Shown piece after piece: positions 35,145 to 47,061 of a stretch of DNA of 64,000 bases. The translations under genes and the position numbers were made by a program. The notes under the pieces are model-generated. The model did not search any database and was not told the origin of the DNA. It saw nothing but the letters and a program-made list of their open reading frames with translations. Numbering within the stretch: position 1 is the stretch's first letter; the number at the start of each line of letters is the position of its first letter. Origin of the DNA: Lindgomyces ingoldianus (taxonomy: Eukaryota > Ascomycota > Dothideomycetes > Pleosporales > Lindgomycetaceae); assembly GCF_010093535.1 (NCBI RefSeq), contig NW_022985208.1, forward strand, positions 188,953-252,952, in the 5' to 3' direction.

Positions 35145-36539
35145 CTAAACGACAAACATTGCCATACCAGCAGCAAGCCCAAGTACAGCAGCGGGGAATT
35201 TCGTCGGTGCTGCAGCACCCGTGAATAGTGACACTGTTGGCGCTGTCGTGGTCCCATTAAGCGAGACTGGGATGGAGGGCGTTGGGATCGTGGGTTTTGG
35301 GACAGAAGGCGCGGGGTTGGTGTCTGTGACGATGCCGACCGAGGTAATGGAGTATGGGGGCGCGGAGCTAACAGGGGCGGAGCTGATGACTGGAGGCGCA
35401 GAGCTGACAGGTGCCGCAGAGCTGCTGATCAGAGTGGTGGGTGCGGGAGGTGGTGGGGGGGCGCCGGTGACAGTGACGGTTGCTACACCGCATGAGCACG
35501 GGGTCTCTGGGTTGGAGCCCGTGGGGAGAGCGGTGGAGCTGGGGACTGGGATGTCGGTGGTGGTCGGCTTGCTCTCGCCTTCAGAGCAGGGAGTCTTGGT
35601 ACCGGTGGGCTGTTCGTGGAATTCACCACTGACTGTGTTGGTAGGAATGTTGACTTGCGAGCCGAGCCCGCCACCAGTGGCGCTGACAGAAGCGGTACTG
35701 AGGACGGCGCTGTTGGCGGGATTGCCTTCCTTATTGCCGGCGCCGACAACCTCGATGGATTTGAAAGATCCGGTCTTGTCGGTCCACTTGTATTCCGTGC
35801 CGGGGGAGTAGTTAGTCACTTTAACGGACTCAACGGTCATAGTGAAGGGGGCCTTGGAGTAATCAGTCTTGCCGCCCGCCCACTCGATCACACCCTGTGC
35901 GTTGTCTGGGTCACCACCAGCCCAGATGCCGATGCGGACGGTCATGGGTGTTTGCGGGAAGTTCTTGCCGCCAACAGCATCGGCGTACTTGAGCGTACGG
36001 ACGGCCTTGCCGTCGATGAGCCAGACGAGCGACTCCGAAGTCCAGTTCAAAGCATATGTGTGGAATTCTTGCTGCGGGTTGGAGACAGCGCCCTCGATCA
36101 TGCGGTCGTAGGTCGTTGTGTTGCCCTTGCCGAAGTAGTTCATCTGCACATTCGTCTTCGTCGTGCCGATAAACTCCCAATCCACCTCATCAAGATCCTC
36201 AGATTGAAGCACGATGGACGAAATGATGCCCTGGCCAGCAGAGGCCTTGCACTTGACCTCGACATAGCCGAAGAAGAGGTAGGTCTCGGACTGAATGGTG
36301 GGGGCATCACCCTTCTTGTTGATGGTGAACTGGGCGCCTTCATTGTTGTAAGCGAGGGAGCCTGCAGTTTGTTTCCAGCCCTTGACGCTAGCAGCACCAG
36401 CCTTGAAGTCAGTAGAGAACTCAGCGGACATGGCGGGGTTGTTCGGGCAGTCCTTTTCCATAGGGTTGCACTCGGTGTGGGTCTGGGCATAGGCGAGGCT
36501 GGCGAGAGCGCCCGCCACGAGGGAGGTAGAGAAACGCAT
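35145..36539 (-). CDS. GPI-anchored Crh-type chitin-glucan transglycosylase (GH16)
   Basis: Crh enzymes link chitin to beta-glucan in the fungal wall. A single exon encodes 464 aa. The signal peptide is MRFSTSLVAGALASLAYA. The GH16 domain covers about residues 30-260, with catalytic text DEVDWE at 117-122 (Glu118 nucleophile and Glu122 acid/base by family position) and conserved stretches such as NYFGKGNTTTYDR and LNWTSESLVWLIDGK. A Ser/Thr/Pro-rich stem follows, with PPPPPAP and repeats of the SSAPVSSAP type. The last ~20 residues are hydrophobic (FPAAVLGLAAGMAMFVV), as for a GPI signal. There is no visible chitin-binding module ahead of the catalytic domain, though the cysteines at 24 and 31 fit the usual short Cys pair. 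Large opposite-strand open frames here are shadows. Confidence 0.93.
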   Translation of the reverse strand: MRFSTSLVAGALASLAYAQTHTECNPMEKDCPNNPAMSAEFSTDFKAGAASVKGWKQTAGSLAYNNEGAQFTINKKGDAPTIQSETYLFFGYVEVKCKASAGQGIISSIVLQSEDLDEVDWEFIGTTKTNVQMNYFGKGNTTTYDRMIEGAVSNPQQEFHTYALNWTSESLVWLIDGKAVRTLKYADAVGGKNFPQTPMTVRIGIWAGGDPDNAQGVIEWAGGKTDYSKAPFTMTVESVKVTNYSPGTEYKWTDKTGSFKSIEVVGAGNKEGNPANSAVLSTASVSATGGGLGSQVNIPTNTVSGEFHEQPTGTKTPCSEGESKPTTTDIPVPSSTALPTGSNPETPCSCGVATVTVTGAPPPPPAPTTLISSSAAPVSSAPPVISSAPVSSAPPYSITSVGIVTDTNPAPSVPKPTIPTPSIPVSLNGTTTAPTVSLFTGAAAPTKFPAAVLGLAAGMAMFVV

Positions 36540-38160
36540 GGCGCTGGGTATCTTATGCTATGCTAGAGTGGAAAGAAAGGAGGGGTTGGTAGAGCAAAGG
36601 TCGGGGGGAAGAAGTCGCTGTGTTGTGTTGGAGAAAATAGTTTCTTCGCAGAAGAGAATGTTGTGTTGAGCAAATAATCCGTTTGTCGGTGTGATTGAGG
36701 CGGCGCTGCTGTTCAAAGCGTCCAGTGATGCAAACAAGGGCCCTTGTGGTGATGTTGATCTGGTGAAAGAATGGCACGCCCTGAGGCAAATCGCGAGTCT
36801 CCACACAAAGAATCGAAATGTGAAAGAATGAATGTACCAGTACGAGAAGATCGTCCTGCGTTTCAAAAAAGACGTAGCAAAAGGGAGCGTTAGGTTTTAA
36901 GAAAGGAGGACAAACACACAGAAGTCAAGAAGGTGAGGTGAGCATCGTAACAATCCTGCGCGCGAGGGCCTCCTCTATAAAAAGCGTTTGTCCGGGCCAC
37001 CTCAGCAATTTCCGTCGCTGCTCCAGAATGGAATGACGGTCGCACCCAGCCGGCCTGCCCACAGCCACTGCGCGTCTCCTGTTTCGAGGGATCGACGGCG
37101 TGAGTGGTGGAGAGGCCGAATTCCTTCTGATCCCCTTTTGTTTCATGAAACAGAGGTGGAGACTCGGCGTGTCAGAAGCGGTGGGCGTCATGCCCCGGGC
37201 CAAGGCGTCCAATAAGAATACAGAAATGCCTGGCCTTGGCAGCAGTCTCCGGCAGCCGAAGCGTTTGGCGAGCGCCCTCGGGAGCCACATGAGCCCTGGC
37301 ATGTCGCCGCATCGACGCCCCTGGGGCTTCTCGCCATGTCCGTCATTGGGTACTCCGCGAGGCTGTGCTGAGCAAATGTACGTCAAATGCCCATGGCAGC
37401 TGGAGGGAGACATGGTGGGGTCACCGTTACATTGCTCCAAACAGGCCGTCTTGCGAGAGGGTGGAGGGGAGTTGTCGGACGCGAGCGCCGAGATACTGTG
37501 CCGTATTGGTATGCACGAGTATGGCGTTCGTTGTCCTGTTCAAACGCACATCCTTCTATGGTGATGTTGATGATTGCTCCTGATTGCTCTCCTCTAGAAT
37601 GCCCTCCCCTTTTCTTCTCGAGTCTGCGATGATCCGAGAGATGATGTCATCCCTCCTGAGAATCTCAAAATATATAGCACCGTTTGATGTAATGATCAGC
37701 CTGCCCTGAAGATCGCTGGATGTGGGACAGAGCCTCCTGAGCCACTTGGCCGTGGTGTCGGAGTGTGCCGGCTACGACTCCTGTGTACTGCTGCCATTTG
37801 GATCGAGCAGCACGAGTCTATTGCTTGACAAGTGCCTCCTGACTTGCCCGTAGATATGTGAATCTTGATATGTGAATCTTCGCGCGCTCTCTAGACGCTG
37901 CATCGCTGTATTGGAAGATGGCGTGGGAGTTCCTTGGGGTGCCCCGCCTTACTTGGAGGGGAGGTTGCTCTCCGCCTCTGTGGCCTTCAAGAGAATTCAC
38001 AGCACCAATCCCCTCTCACCTACTGGCCACCCGCAGCGAGACGAGCACAACAGCACCTGCAGCTTCGTTAAGAGGCGGATGAGACTGTCTTTGCCGTCTA
38101 TAGCGGCCTCGCCTCCTAAAGCGCTCTTCGCTTTGCACATCGTTTGGTGGTTGGGCGCGC
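36540..38160. other. Intergenic; GC-richer, no gene recognised
   Basis: About 1.6 kb. The first ~330 bp are the leader and promoter of the Crh-type gene. The part from 37000 to 37560 is GC-rich and open on both strands for 120-170 codons, but those frames start with GTG or other non-ATG codons, have no family resemblance, and are rejected as genes. Confidence 0.4.
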
Positions 38161-38570
38161 TTACTCTTCCTCCTCTTCAATCTTCCGAAAATACGATACA
38201 ATCGGTTGCAGCTGCTTCGAGAGGCTGATGGCATTGTGCTCAGCATCCTCAGCATCCCCAGCGTCCTCGTCTCCCCTAGAGGCGTGTCTCGCGGCGTGCA
38301 TTCGGTGGGCGAGGGCGTGGGCGATCGCACTTACCTCGCTCTCACTCCTCCCTTCACGCAATCCTCGACAACACCACGCAAATATCTGCAGCGCCGACAC
38401 AGGGCAGGATGGCACTGCCCCAACCGTCCCCCACATCTCCAGCTTCTTACGAGACGTCTCTCGCAGCCCCCAATCGATGGGGACGGCGATCGCGCTTCTT
38501 TCACTTCTCCCAGTCCCCTCTCCCACCAACCCCCCACGCAACACTACACGATCCGCAGCAGCACCATCCA
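38161..38570 (-). CDS. Possible unknown gene, minus strand
   Basis: An open frame with a coding-like look and splice-like flanks: ACCTACCAG before 38570, and a strong GTAAGT inside at about 38333. Ahead of that site it reads KKLEMWGTVGAVPSCPVSAL and FAWCCRG. After it, the same frame continues through ISLSKQLQPIVSYFRKI to an acidic end. I do not recognise a family. If the GTAAGT is used, the C-terminal part would be intronic or out of frame. The first exon is not identified. Confidence is low because the region is GC-rich and open on other frames too. Confidence 0.25.
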
Positions 38571-38752
38571 CTGGTAGGTGGGATTGTCTTTGGCATCTTA
38601 GCACCCCAGTCTTGCTGGATAGCTGGTCTTCCAAAGCGCGGCAGGTCGTGGGTTTCTTAGGTCACCATGGATACACTATTGATGTTCCCCACAATCTTGA
38701 CCCGGTCTCCTACACCACCACATGCTCCAATACTTCTCGTAAGGTGGTCTAG

Positions 38753-40422
38753 AGGCATACCAAGGCTTGATATACACCCCCGTCACGTCTACAGACGGTC
38801 ACTCGCTCGATGAGGCCTGCAATTGCGACTGACGATGGCCTCTGCCTCCGCTAGGCTCTCCACACCGTTCCAAGTTGAAACGAAAAATGGTAAGTCTTGA
38901 CCTGATTCTCTCCCACAACCCGATTATTCCCTCAAACGATAAACATGGCTGACGCTTGGGTGCTCCAGTATGCTGTCGCTGGCACTCCTCCATATTCTCA
39001 GTCTAGGCGGCTTGTCGACCGCCGTTCTCCGTCATGCAATGTCACCAAAGCCTTCGCGACACGACTAGCCTCACTTAAGGCGACCTCCGAACAGTCCGTG
39101 TAAGGCCCGACGCGATGGATATAGCACAGGTCGTCCATTGTTCACCACCCGACACTGGAAGAGTCCGACGGCCCGGAGCTTGGCGGAGATTGCATGGCTC
39201 TCGACCGGGTCTCGTGCTGACGGCTCATTACCCAACACGCCATTCGTCCATCGATACCCCGGAAAGATGCTTCTTTCTTCGTCTTCTCATTTGCTGCTTT
39301 CTTCCTTGGCCGAAATGAAAGAATACAACACCAGCACAGCAAGGCTGACTTGAGGTAACCTGCCTTATCTTACTGTCGAAACCCATGACGCATCTCATGC
39401 GTTGACATTGAAGGCCGCTAGCCCCCGTCATTAGGGCTATACATGTGTGACAACTCTATCGATGCACGGTACTAGGCTGGGCAACTTCCATGTGTTTGAA
39501 CACTTGCCAAGCCTATCCCGCTCATTCATCCTGGAGGAACATAACCGCCTGCTCCCTTTCTGCAGAGACATCGGGTCTCAATGCGGTGGAATCCCGCGTC
39601 TGGTAATACTCGGGTGTGCATTACTCTGTGTTGATTTTATGCTCTTGTTGTCTATTTCGTCCATCACACTGCTCTGCTGGTTTGCGTATCTTTCCATGTC
39701 CTTCCATTGATTCTCCTTTGACTCCAGGACTTTCTTTCATACGATCATCCCTAGTTTTCTGGATCTGTTTACCAATCTTTTGGCCTCGCCCTTCCGGTCA
39801 GCTAGCTCTTTCTCAGATCATCGTTCTTCCAATTAATTTCCTCGTCAGCCCTTAGTTCATTTCCTTCTCCGGATGTCAATCCTGCTGTTATTTTCTGCTT
39901 GCTTAGCTTCTTACATTTCTAGTTAGTCTAGTCTCCTTATCTGTCGTTTCAAGCTTCTCTTTTTACGACTCTCTCCCTCCTCGACAGCATTCTCAGCCAG
40001 TTTTCGGTTAAATCTCGCAGCCATATCCATTTCTTGATCATTTTGCTGACATCTGCTTGCTAACTGCCTTGTGCTTATCATCTACGTTCTATCAATCCTT
40101 TGCCTTGCGATTCGGGAGGGTGGGAGGCACTCATCTTGTAATTTTTACTTTCCTTAGTTTTCCGAAGTCACTTCGTCCATTTTCCTGTTTCGGTCATTGA
40201 AATTCCATGAGCTGCGTTCATTCAACTTGCTAAATACAGTCTATTTTTTTTTCACTTCATCAGCCTGTTTCTTCTCACTGTTTTCGAGCTTTCGCATGCT
40301 TACATATCGAATTTCACTTATTCTCTCATTTCTCCACCGCTCGCCTTTCATCTCCCGTATTTGTCTCCATTTCCAGGCCTCATTCTCTCTTTCTTTCATC
40401 TCTTGCTCATTTTTCTCTACTC
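38753..40422. other. Intergenic with an ~800-bp pyrimidine-rich strand
   Basis: No gene was recognised. From about 39640 to 40420 the plus strand is strikingly rich in T and C, for example CTTCTCTTTTTACGACTCTC, and it ends at the ATG at 40423. Long CT-rich leaders are common before strongly transcribed fungal genes, so this may be a promoter or leader, but the frame that follows is short. Confidence 0.5.
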
Positions 40423-40596
40423 ATGGACAAAGAAGCCTTGCACGACACCTTCCCGGTCGAATCCCGGAATGACTCTGCGCCCGATCCACGGAACGAGAGA
40501 AACACGAAAGAGCTGCGAAACTCCTGTACCAATGCGTCCCAACCTTGGATGGTCGCATATGAGATCTTTCTTGTCAGCCAACCATCGTTCATATAA
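40423..40596 (+). CDS. Short hypothetical open frame at the end of the CT-rich tract
   Basis: 57 codons from an ATG that directly follows the long pyrimidine-rich tract. The composition is polar and protein-like (MDKEALHDTFPVESRNDSAP) and ends in a hydrophobic stretch. No family is recognised. It could be the first exon of a gene whose remainder has decayed, since only the degenerate repeat lies downstream. Confidence 0.25.
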   Translation: MDKEALHDTFPVESRNDSAPDPRNERNTKELRNSCTNASQPWMVAYEIFLVSQPSFI

Positions 40597-40869
40597 GCGT
40601 ATCGTCTTTTCCGAATGACGAGCTAGGCATTCATCGTTGAATTTCACCACACGAAAATACACTCGCCTGATGTTTTGCTCGAAGGTCCAGCGCTTCATCA
40701 TCTCGGTCCCCTTGCACTTCGCGCTCCTAGAGCACTCCGCTTGATGGTCATATCCACTCCGCTGGCCGACAACTACGCGGGACCTCCTTTATGGGTATCC
40801 AATTCGTCCCGAACCACACTAACGCTAGAAGGCATGTGGATCCACGGTACTTGAAGTCTTTTGCACTTG

Positions 40870-41870
40870 TCTTTATTACTGCTCTGCACCTTCTCGCCGA
40901 TCATCTCGCTTGATCGCCGTATCTTCGCCGTTGGGTGTTAGCTTTGTCTAGACGACGGCTCCAAACGAGGTATCCCTGAAGATCTTGCATTTTGTGTATG
41001 CCAGGTCTTTGTACTCGCTCTCCCCGCCGTGGTGCACCTTCTCGCGGATTTACCCCTGAATTGGAGGACGATGCCGTACTTCTTAACGACCTTGCGTACA
41101 TCCGTAGTGTGTATGCCAAGTCTTTGTACTCGCCTGTCTCGCCATCCTCCCAACAGAAATTGCAAATGCGCTTTTCTCTCTGACAGCCCGGGAACTCGAG
41201 TTCTGCACTTTCTTGCGAATCATCCACCGTCCCGGGGGACAACCCTAAACGAGCCATTTCCGCGATTTTGCATTGAGTAGAGGCGAATTTTTTTTATGCT
41301 CACCCGTCTCGCTGTCCTGCGCCTGCTCGTGGATTGCCCAGAGGTAAGGTGGACCCATGCCGCTTTACTCTTTTCACTATTCTCGCCACCGTGCACCTTC
41401 TCGCGGATCACCGTAGCACAGGATCAAAACGACTCCAATCGCGCCGTTATCGATGATTTTGAATGGTGTGCATGGCAAGTCTTTGTTCCCTCCCGTCCAC
41501 CGCGAATGATGGGCCTGGAAGACGACGTCTTTCACCTGTCTCGCTGTCCTAGTCTAGAACCGGTTCTAAACAAGCTATTCCTGACGATCTTGCATTAAGT
41601 GTACGCCAAGTCTTTGTACTCTCGTGTCGCCTTCCTGCATCTTCGCCGCTGGGCGACAGCTTGGTCTGGAAGACGACTCCAGACGAACCCTAAAATCTTG
41701 CATTGTGTGTAGGCTGAGTCTTTGTACTCGCCCCGTCCCGCCATCCGTTCCCGGCGATTATGTATTGAATGTACGCCGAGCCCTTTGCTCGTCTCGCCGT
41801 CCTGGACCTTCTCGCGAATCACCCTCGCAGAACTTTTTGTTCGTCGCCGCGAATGATAGAAACTTTCCAC
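40870..41870. repeat. Degenerate complex tandem repeat, about seven units
   Basis: A composite unit recurs about seven times, spaced roughly 65-190 bp. Its core is TCTTGCATTGTGTGTATGCC followed by AAGTCTTTGTACTCGCC and GTCTCGCCGTCCTGCACC. Cores start near 40981, 41095, 41264, 41453, 41584, 41694 and 41761. A second block, CTTCGCCGCTGGGCGACAGC followed by TTGGTCTGGAAGACGACTCC, precedes some units (40923, 41641). Another, CACCTTCTCGCGGATCACC, follows others. The units differ by many substitutions. On the minus strand the core can be read as EYKDLAYT, repeated in changing frames. Confidence 0.75.
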
Positions 41871-44800
41871 ATCAGTTCTTCAGAAATTCCCGTCGTGCGT
41901 CCAAAGAGTTCAACCCATTTTCTCTCTCGTACGTGTAACGCTCACGACGGATTTGGACATTGTGGGGCCAGAATATTCACATCGACAAGGGAGATTGTTG
42001 CTCCTTTGGCCCCATTGTTTGTATGATCGACAGTGGCCATTGCAGCCAGGGGTTGCCGCAAGGTGCAAGTTCCCCTCCATGACTCCCCCAAGGCAGGATA
42101 CCATTCTTTTGGATGTGTGCACCCTGTTGCAGCTATCCATGCTCGAGAACCGAAAACTAAAGAACGTTTTCATCCGGCCGTTGCTCTTGAGCTTATGAAG
42201 GGCCAATCCCGAGTTATAGTAAATCGCATTGATGACAGCCTTCATCAAAATGGATTCGAATTGACTCGATGTCTGCTCAAGCCGAGCAGCTCGAGCGAGC
42301 GGAACAGCTGGTAGATGTAGTGTTTGACTTCGAGAATAGGTATGGCCATCTTCATCTTGTTGAAGTAGCTTTAGGCACAGTACAGTATCTCGGGGACATT
42401 TTTGAGGACGAGGCTGAGATACACTTCATCCTTCTGTAGCTTGTTCAAGCTCAATATAACGCTAAACTGATACGTCCTGGAGCCTGCCAGTGTACTTCAT
42501 TGTTTGCACAAAGTGTCCAGCGCCAAGACTAGGATCTTCTTCGAAATCATTGCAGCTCGCCAACTTGTTCCAAAAGCTTCTCGAGGCTCATCTGAGCATG
42601 GATCATGCAGGAACCTCTGAAGATAACGAAATCTTTGGTCGCCTTGCCCAGACAACTCGCAGCTTTCAGTATGGTTGGAGATGGCAGTCGATAGATATCC
42701 TAGGGGCGCTAGGTTGCGTAGTCAGTAGCTCGTTTATCAGGAACTTCGCTAAATCTAGAGAGAGGTACTCCTTCAAGATGGAGAGACGGACCAACTTGAT
42801 GTATGGCTCCACCGGGTGGTGATTGACTGGTAGCAGTAGGGTGAGGCGAATGGTGCTAACAGGAAGGTGCTGGGTGGATGACTAGCCAGCAAGCTCCCCC
42901 TCAACCTTGCAGATCTTTAGCTTAGCCTTCTTGGAGACCTAGCGTTGCTTCAAATTGTTCAAGTAAACGCTAAGGAACGGTGACAACGGCGTCTTTGGCC
43001 TTTCAAGAAAATTGCAGAACACCTCTCGTTTAGTAGGCCATCCCAGGTGGAAATATGCCTGCCTAATAGCCCTCTTGGTAGGTACATAGGAGGAAGCTGA
43101 TTGGCTTCGTGAAGGTGTACCGGGCAGAGACCACACCCAAACTAGGTAGTCCCGAGTCGCCATCTGCTGAGGCACGGCCGTTCGCCCGGAGGCAGTACGA
43201 AGTTGTGCCAGCAACGCCAGGGTAGAGATTTTCAGAATACTGGATAAGAAGTCCAGCCGCCGAATGGAGGCTGCATTGCTGGCCTTCTGATGTCCACACA
43301 GATCGAAATCTCTGCCTGGGTTGTAGAGTTTCGCGTAGATGGCAAGTAGGTGCTAGTGTCGAGGTCGCATATAAGAAGCCAAGTCATCATCCTGCTGCGC
43401 ACGGAACTCGCCTTTCTATAGAGTCGAGACGGGGCAAGGTTCCTGCAGAGTTGAAGGGGAAATACTTCCGGGGGAAATCCGCGTTGAAGAATGCTCGTGG
43501 GCCTTATTCGTCCAGCCGTTGTTCTCGAGTACAGGAAGGGCTAATCTTAGATTTTTGTAAATCGCATTAGATAACCACCCCCACCAAATGGCTTACAAGC
43601 GGTTGTGAGGGAAGAAGTGTATTGTATTAAAGGAAGAGGAGCTTGACGGCAACCTTTACCACAAGCTTTGTGCCTTCTTGGCAACATTCCCGAGAGAACG
43701 GAGACGGATTAAGACGAATCGGAAGTTCTCGTCCTTTCCCTTGAGGTGTACGCGGTGAGGTTGAATATGAACAGGCCTTAGTACGGATTCGCGGTGCTAG
43801 AATCTAGGAGCTTGGCCATCACCCCTTGATGCTAGGGCGAAGTGCACTTGGAGGCACTACATGCATCATACCGGCTTTGAAAGAAGGGAGGTTTTCGTCC
43901 CGACTTGTGTTTCGCACGGATTCGCAGTGCTAGCAACTGCATGGACACATGTTGACAATATGGCATCGGAAAGACGAAGAATACTTCTATCTGCGACGCA
44001 CCACGGTAGATGCTGCTGCAAGGAGTCGACATCCATTACGAACCTGGGCTTGCACTATCAGAGTCGATACCGTGAGTTATCCATATGTGGCCAGGTGTAC
44101 ATATGCACCCTTCTTTGCCCGTCCTCGACGGTATCTTCCAGTGTTTGTTCGTGGCCGGCTGCCAGCAAGACGCAAACAGATTCTAGGGTGCTTCGGGGGA
44201 TCTGATCGAGGTAGCTGGCGATTTCTGTTTGACGCAATTAGCATTGTATGATTGAATGCTCTAAACCTAAGATGATTCGATGAACCTCGAGTCAGATTGC
44301 AAACATTTTATCGTCACCCGCCTGCCGGCCAGCTCCAGTAATGTTTCATAGGAAGAAATGGAAAAGGAAGAAAGCAAAGAGAATGATGGACTTACCAAGA
44401 CCCTGTGGCAGTAATCAGGACGACGATGCTATCGGTACTATTCAAGAGAGAGTGTAGCTACACCACTGTATTGATCGCGCAACCTCATTCTGAGCGGTTC
44501 CGTTGTTTTTGTAGGGGGGTATAGTCGAGTACGAAAAATGTCTTTAGGAAGGCGGAGATAGAAGACTTTGCGAACTTAGTGTCTCTCTTTCAAGCTCCTG
44601 AGTAACGACAAATAAGAAGCCGGAGGAGGGCACAAATGCGAATCGGATAGCGAGGCCGAAGCTTCAGCTACCATCAATGATCCTCACTGTGGGTAGCAGC
44701 CATCCCGAACAGTCGCATAGACAAGCCGAGTTAGCAAACCCTCAAACTAGATTCGGCAATTGAGAGTGACAATGTGGTCGTCTAAGTCATCAAGAATTTC

Positions 44801-47061
44801 CAATGAGAGGCTCAAAATACGACGTACCGCATGGTCTGTGATGGCTTTGTTAGTAAGGCTCTAATGAAGATAATGCTACACTGCTAGAGGACGTCGAAGG
44901 TGAACAGCTCCTTCCCCATACGGCAGGCAGTTCACTGACAACGACACGGGGTCATTGATGCGTCACTGCCAGCCCAGGAGGCTGATGGAGTCATCGAAAG
45001 ACACTTCCTTGATGAAGTAGACGATATGAGAGTTTGTTACGACGAAGAGGCTTACTTTGTGTGGCAGAGGTGCGGAGACTGCGTTCTCGTGATCATTGCT
45101 GTCGGCGACGAGTTTGTCGACGCCAACACCGCTCTTTACTAATACGAGACTCCGCGCTAGTAGATAGCCTTCTCAGTGTCTGGCGCTTGGAGAACATCAG
45201 CCATATTCTGTAATTAGTTCTTGGTGGGGGCAGGTGAATTTCACTCTCGCGAAGACTTGGCGCAAGCGAAGTCTCGAGAAGCAGCAGCGACCTCGGTGAC
45301 GGCAACGAGGCCAATGCCACCAGGGCCACTTAGACGAGATCATTAAGGGTATGGGGCTCTCGCCGTCTGCAGAGCAGGAGGGGATAGGATGTGGTCGAGG
45401 AAGAAGATCTTCAGGGGACTCGAACACTAACTTACAGATATTTTGAGTCAGCGGCGGCGACAATATGACAGGAGAACCACGGGGGTAAAAATTTCGATAC
45501 CGCGGCGGTGATGAGGAGGAGCTGCTCTCCTTGCTAAGGTATCTCATCGCCGTGGAGGCGTTGTGGCGTTGAGCGTGTTGGGAATAGGATGTGGAATGGA
45601 ATGGAGTTGAGGAAGAGAGCGAGTGAGAGTGGTGAGGTTGGGCTTTAACATTGGCCAAAAGCGAGCTTCAGCGATGCCGCCGTAGATCTGACCGAGGGCC
45701 TCAATTCCAGCGCAGCCCGCGCATGCTCGTCAGGAGTCGAGAAGGCTGGTGTACAAACTTTGAAAGATCTATTGAAGTCTCTCCGTCGACGGTTTCGAAG
45801 ATACAGCCGGCTTATAGGTGGTGTTGAGGTTGTGGTTGTAGTATTCGCGGAGAGGGACGAAGATGGTGGGCGGAGAACTCGTAATGGTCAGGACCCTGTC
45901 TTTCACTCGCCTGGCATGCTCCCTCGCCACAGTCCACCACGCTCTATAATACCACATAGGTCGTACTAGACTGACACCAGAGGCCAAACAACGCGTCTGG
46001 AACTTCCGTTGCAAGTTTCTGGATCGACACTGCTCGGGATTGTGGAGATCTACTTCTGCACGTGATCTAGAGGGTGAATGCCCGATGCGAAGTGCACCCT
46101 CATAGCTTCCTGAAGGGTCTGAGAGCACTTCTGTCGCGGCAGACAGCCTTTTCGTACATCCGGTGCTGTAACTACTATTCGAATTTCAAAGATCTATCTA
46201 GGGTGTGCATCCCTGTGTCGTGAGCTGCACGGTATGGCGAGACCGTTTTGTAAAAATAAAAAAAAGACGTCTTAGGCCCTTCATTTGCAAGTATAAACAG
46301 GTTCATTTATATAACTATTCTATAGCTATTTAACTCTAGGATCCTAGCTTCTTATAAGATTCTTCTTCGTGGTTGTCGTACTACTCGTCGATTCGTCGAT
46401 ATCGTTAATCGCCACCTCCGCAACCCACCCCTGTTTTCTCGTGATAGGCAGGGCCCCTCTGAATTTCGGAACCCTAAGAAGAAGTGTTAACTTTCAAAGA
46501 AATCTTTCCGAGACTTGAAGTGCAATTTTACTGCGTGAGTCAATTGCACAGAGGTTCCAAGCTATGTGGTAATCCGTTACTGGAAATAAGACATCCAATA
46601 AAATGCACAATGCTACTGTATCGTACGAAGGGTACTTTTACTTCAAGCAACTGCAGCTCTGTAAGGTCACTAGGTGATTCACCCAAATGCCCAACCTGGA
46701 TTTCAATTCGACGCGACAATAGACTTGATACTACTCATAATGAGTCGGATGCAGTGGCACGGCATTTTGTAAATTTTTCGGCGGATTGTATGACTCAATC
46801 TAGATCTGTGTCGCGAAGGAAATACTATTTCTGCCATCCATAGGCCAAGTAAGTGGTAATCCGCAGATCCCTGATCCTAGCCAACTTCTCCCAGAAGGAG
46901 ATAGTGGAGTCACCACCAGCTTATGTACACCGCACATCCTACAAAGATGTCAAATTGCATGTATAATAGATCGAGCTGCGCTGTTGATCTCTAGCACAAG
47001 CTTTAAAGCAACTGCCCTCAGAAAATTTCCTGCTCACTGCACTCCTCCCACTTTAAACACT
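41871..47061. other. Gene-poor region with decayed sequence
   Basis: About 5.2 kb without an intact gene I can defend. 42170-42230 and 43508-43568 are diverged copies of one sequence (CCGTTG...GAAGGGC...TAAATCGCATT). A plus-strand stretch at 44947-45143 lacks an ATG but looks coding (RHFLDEVDDMRVCYDEEAYF). Minus-strand frames at 45197-45540 and 45769-46128 also look partly coding (RYRNFYPRGSP) but are broken. 46240-46370 is an AT-rich patch. Together these suggest old, mutated genes or transposons. Confidence 0.4.

Noticed and set aside
35616..36566. A 316-codon plus-strand open frame
   Set aside because: It lies wholly opposite the Crh-type gene and is a shadow of its codon bias.
37100..37564. 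A 154-codon plus-strand frame in GC-rich DNA
   Set aside because: It begins with GTG, has no known domain, and the opposite strand is equally open.
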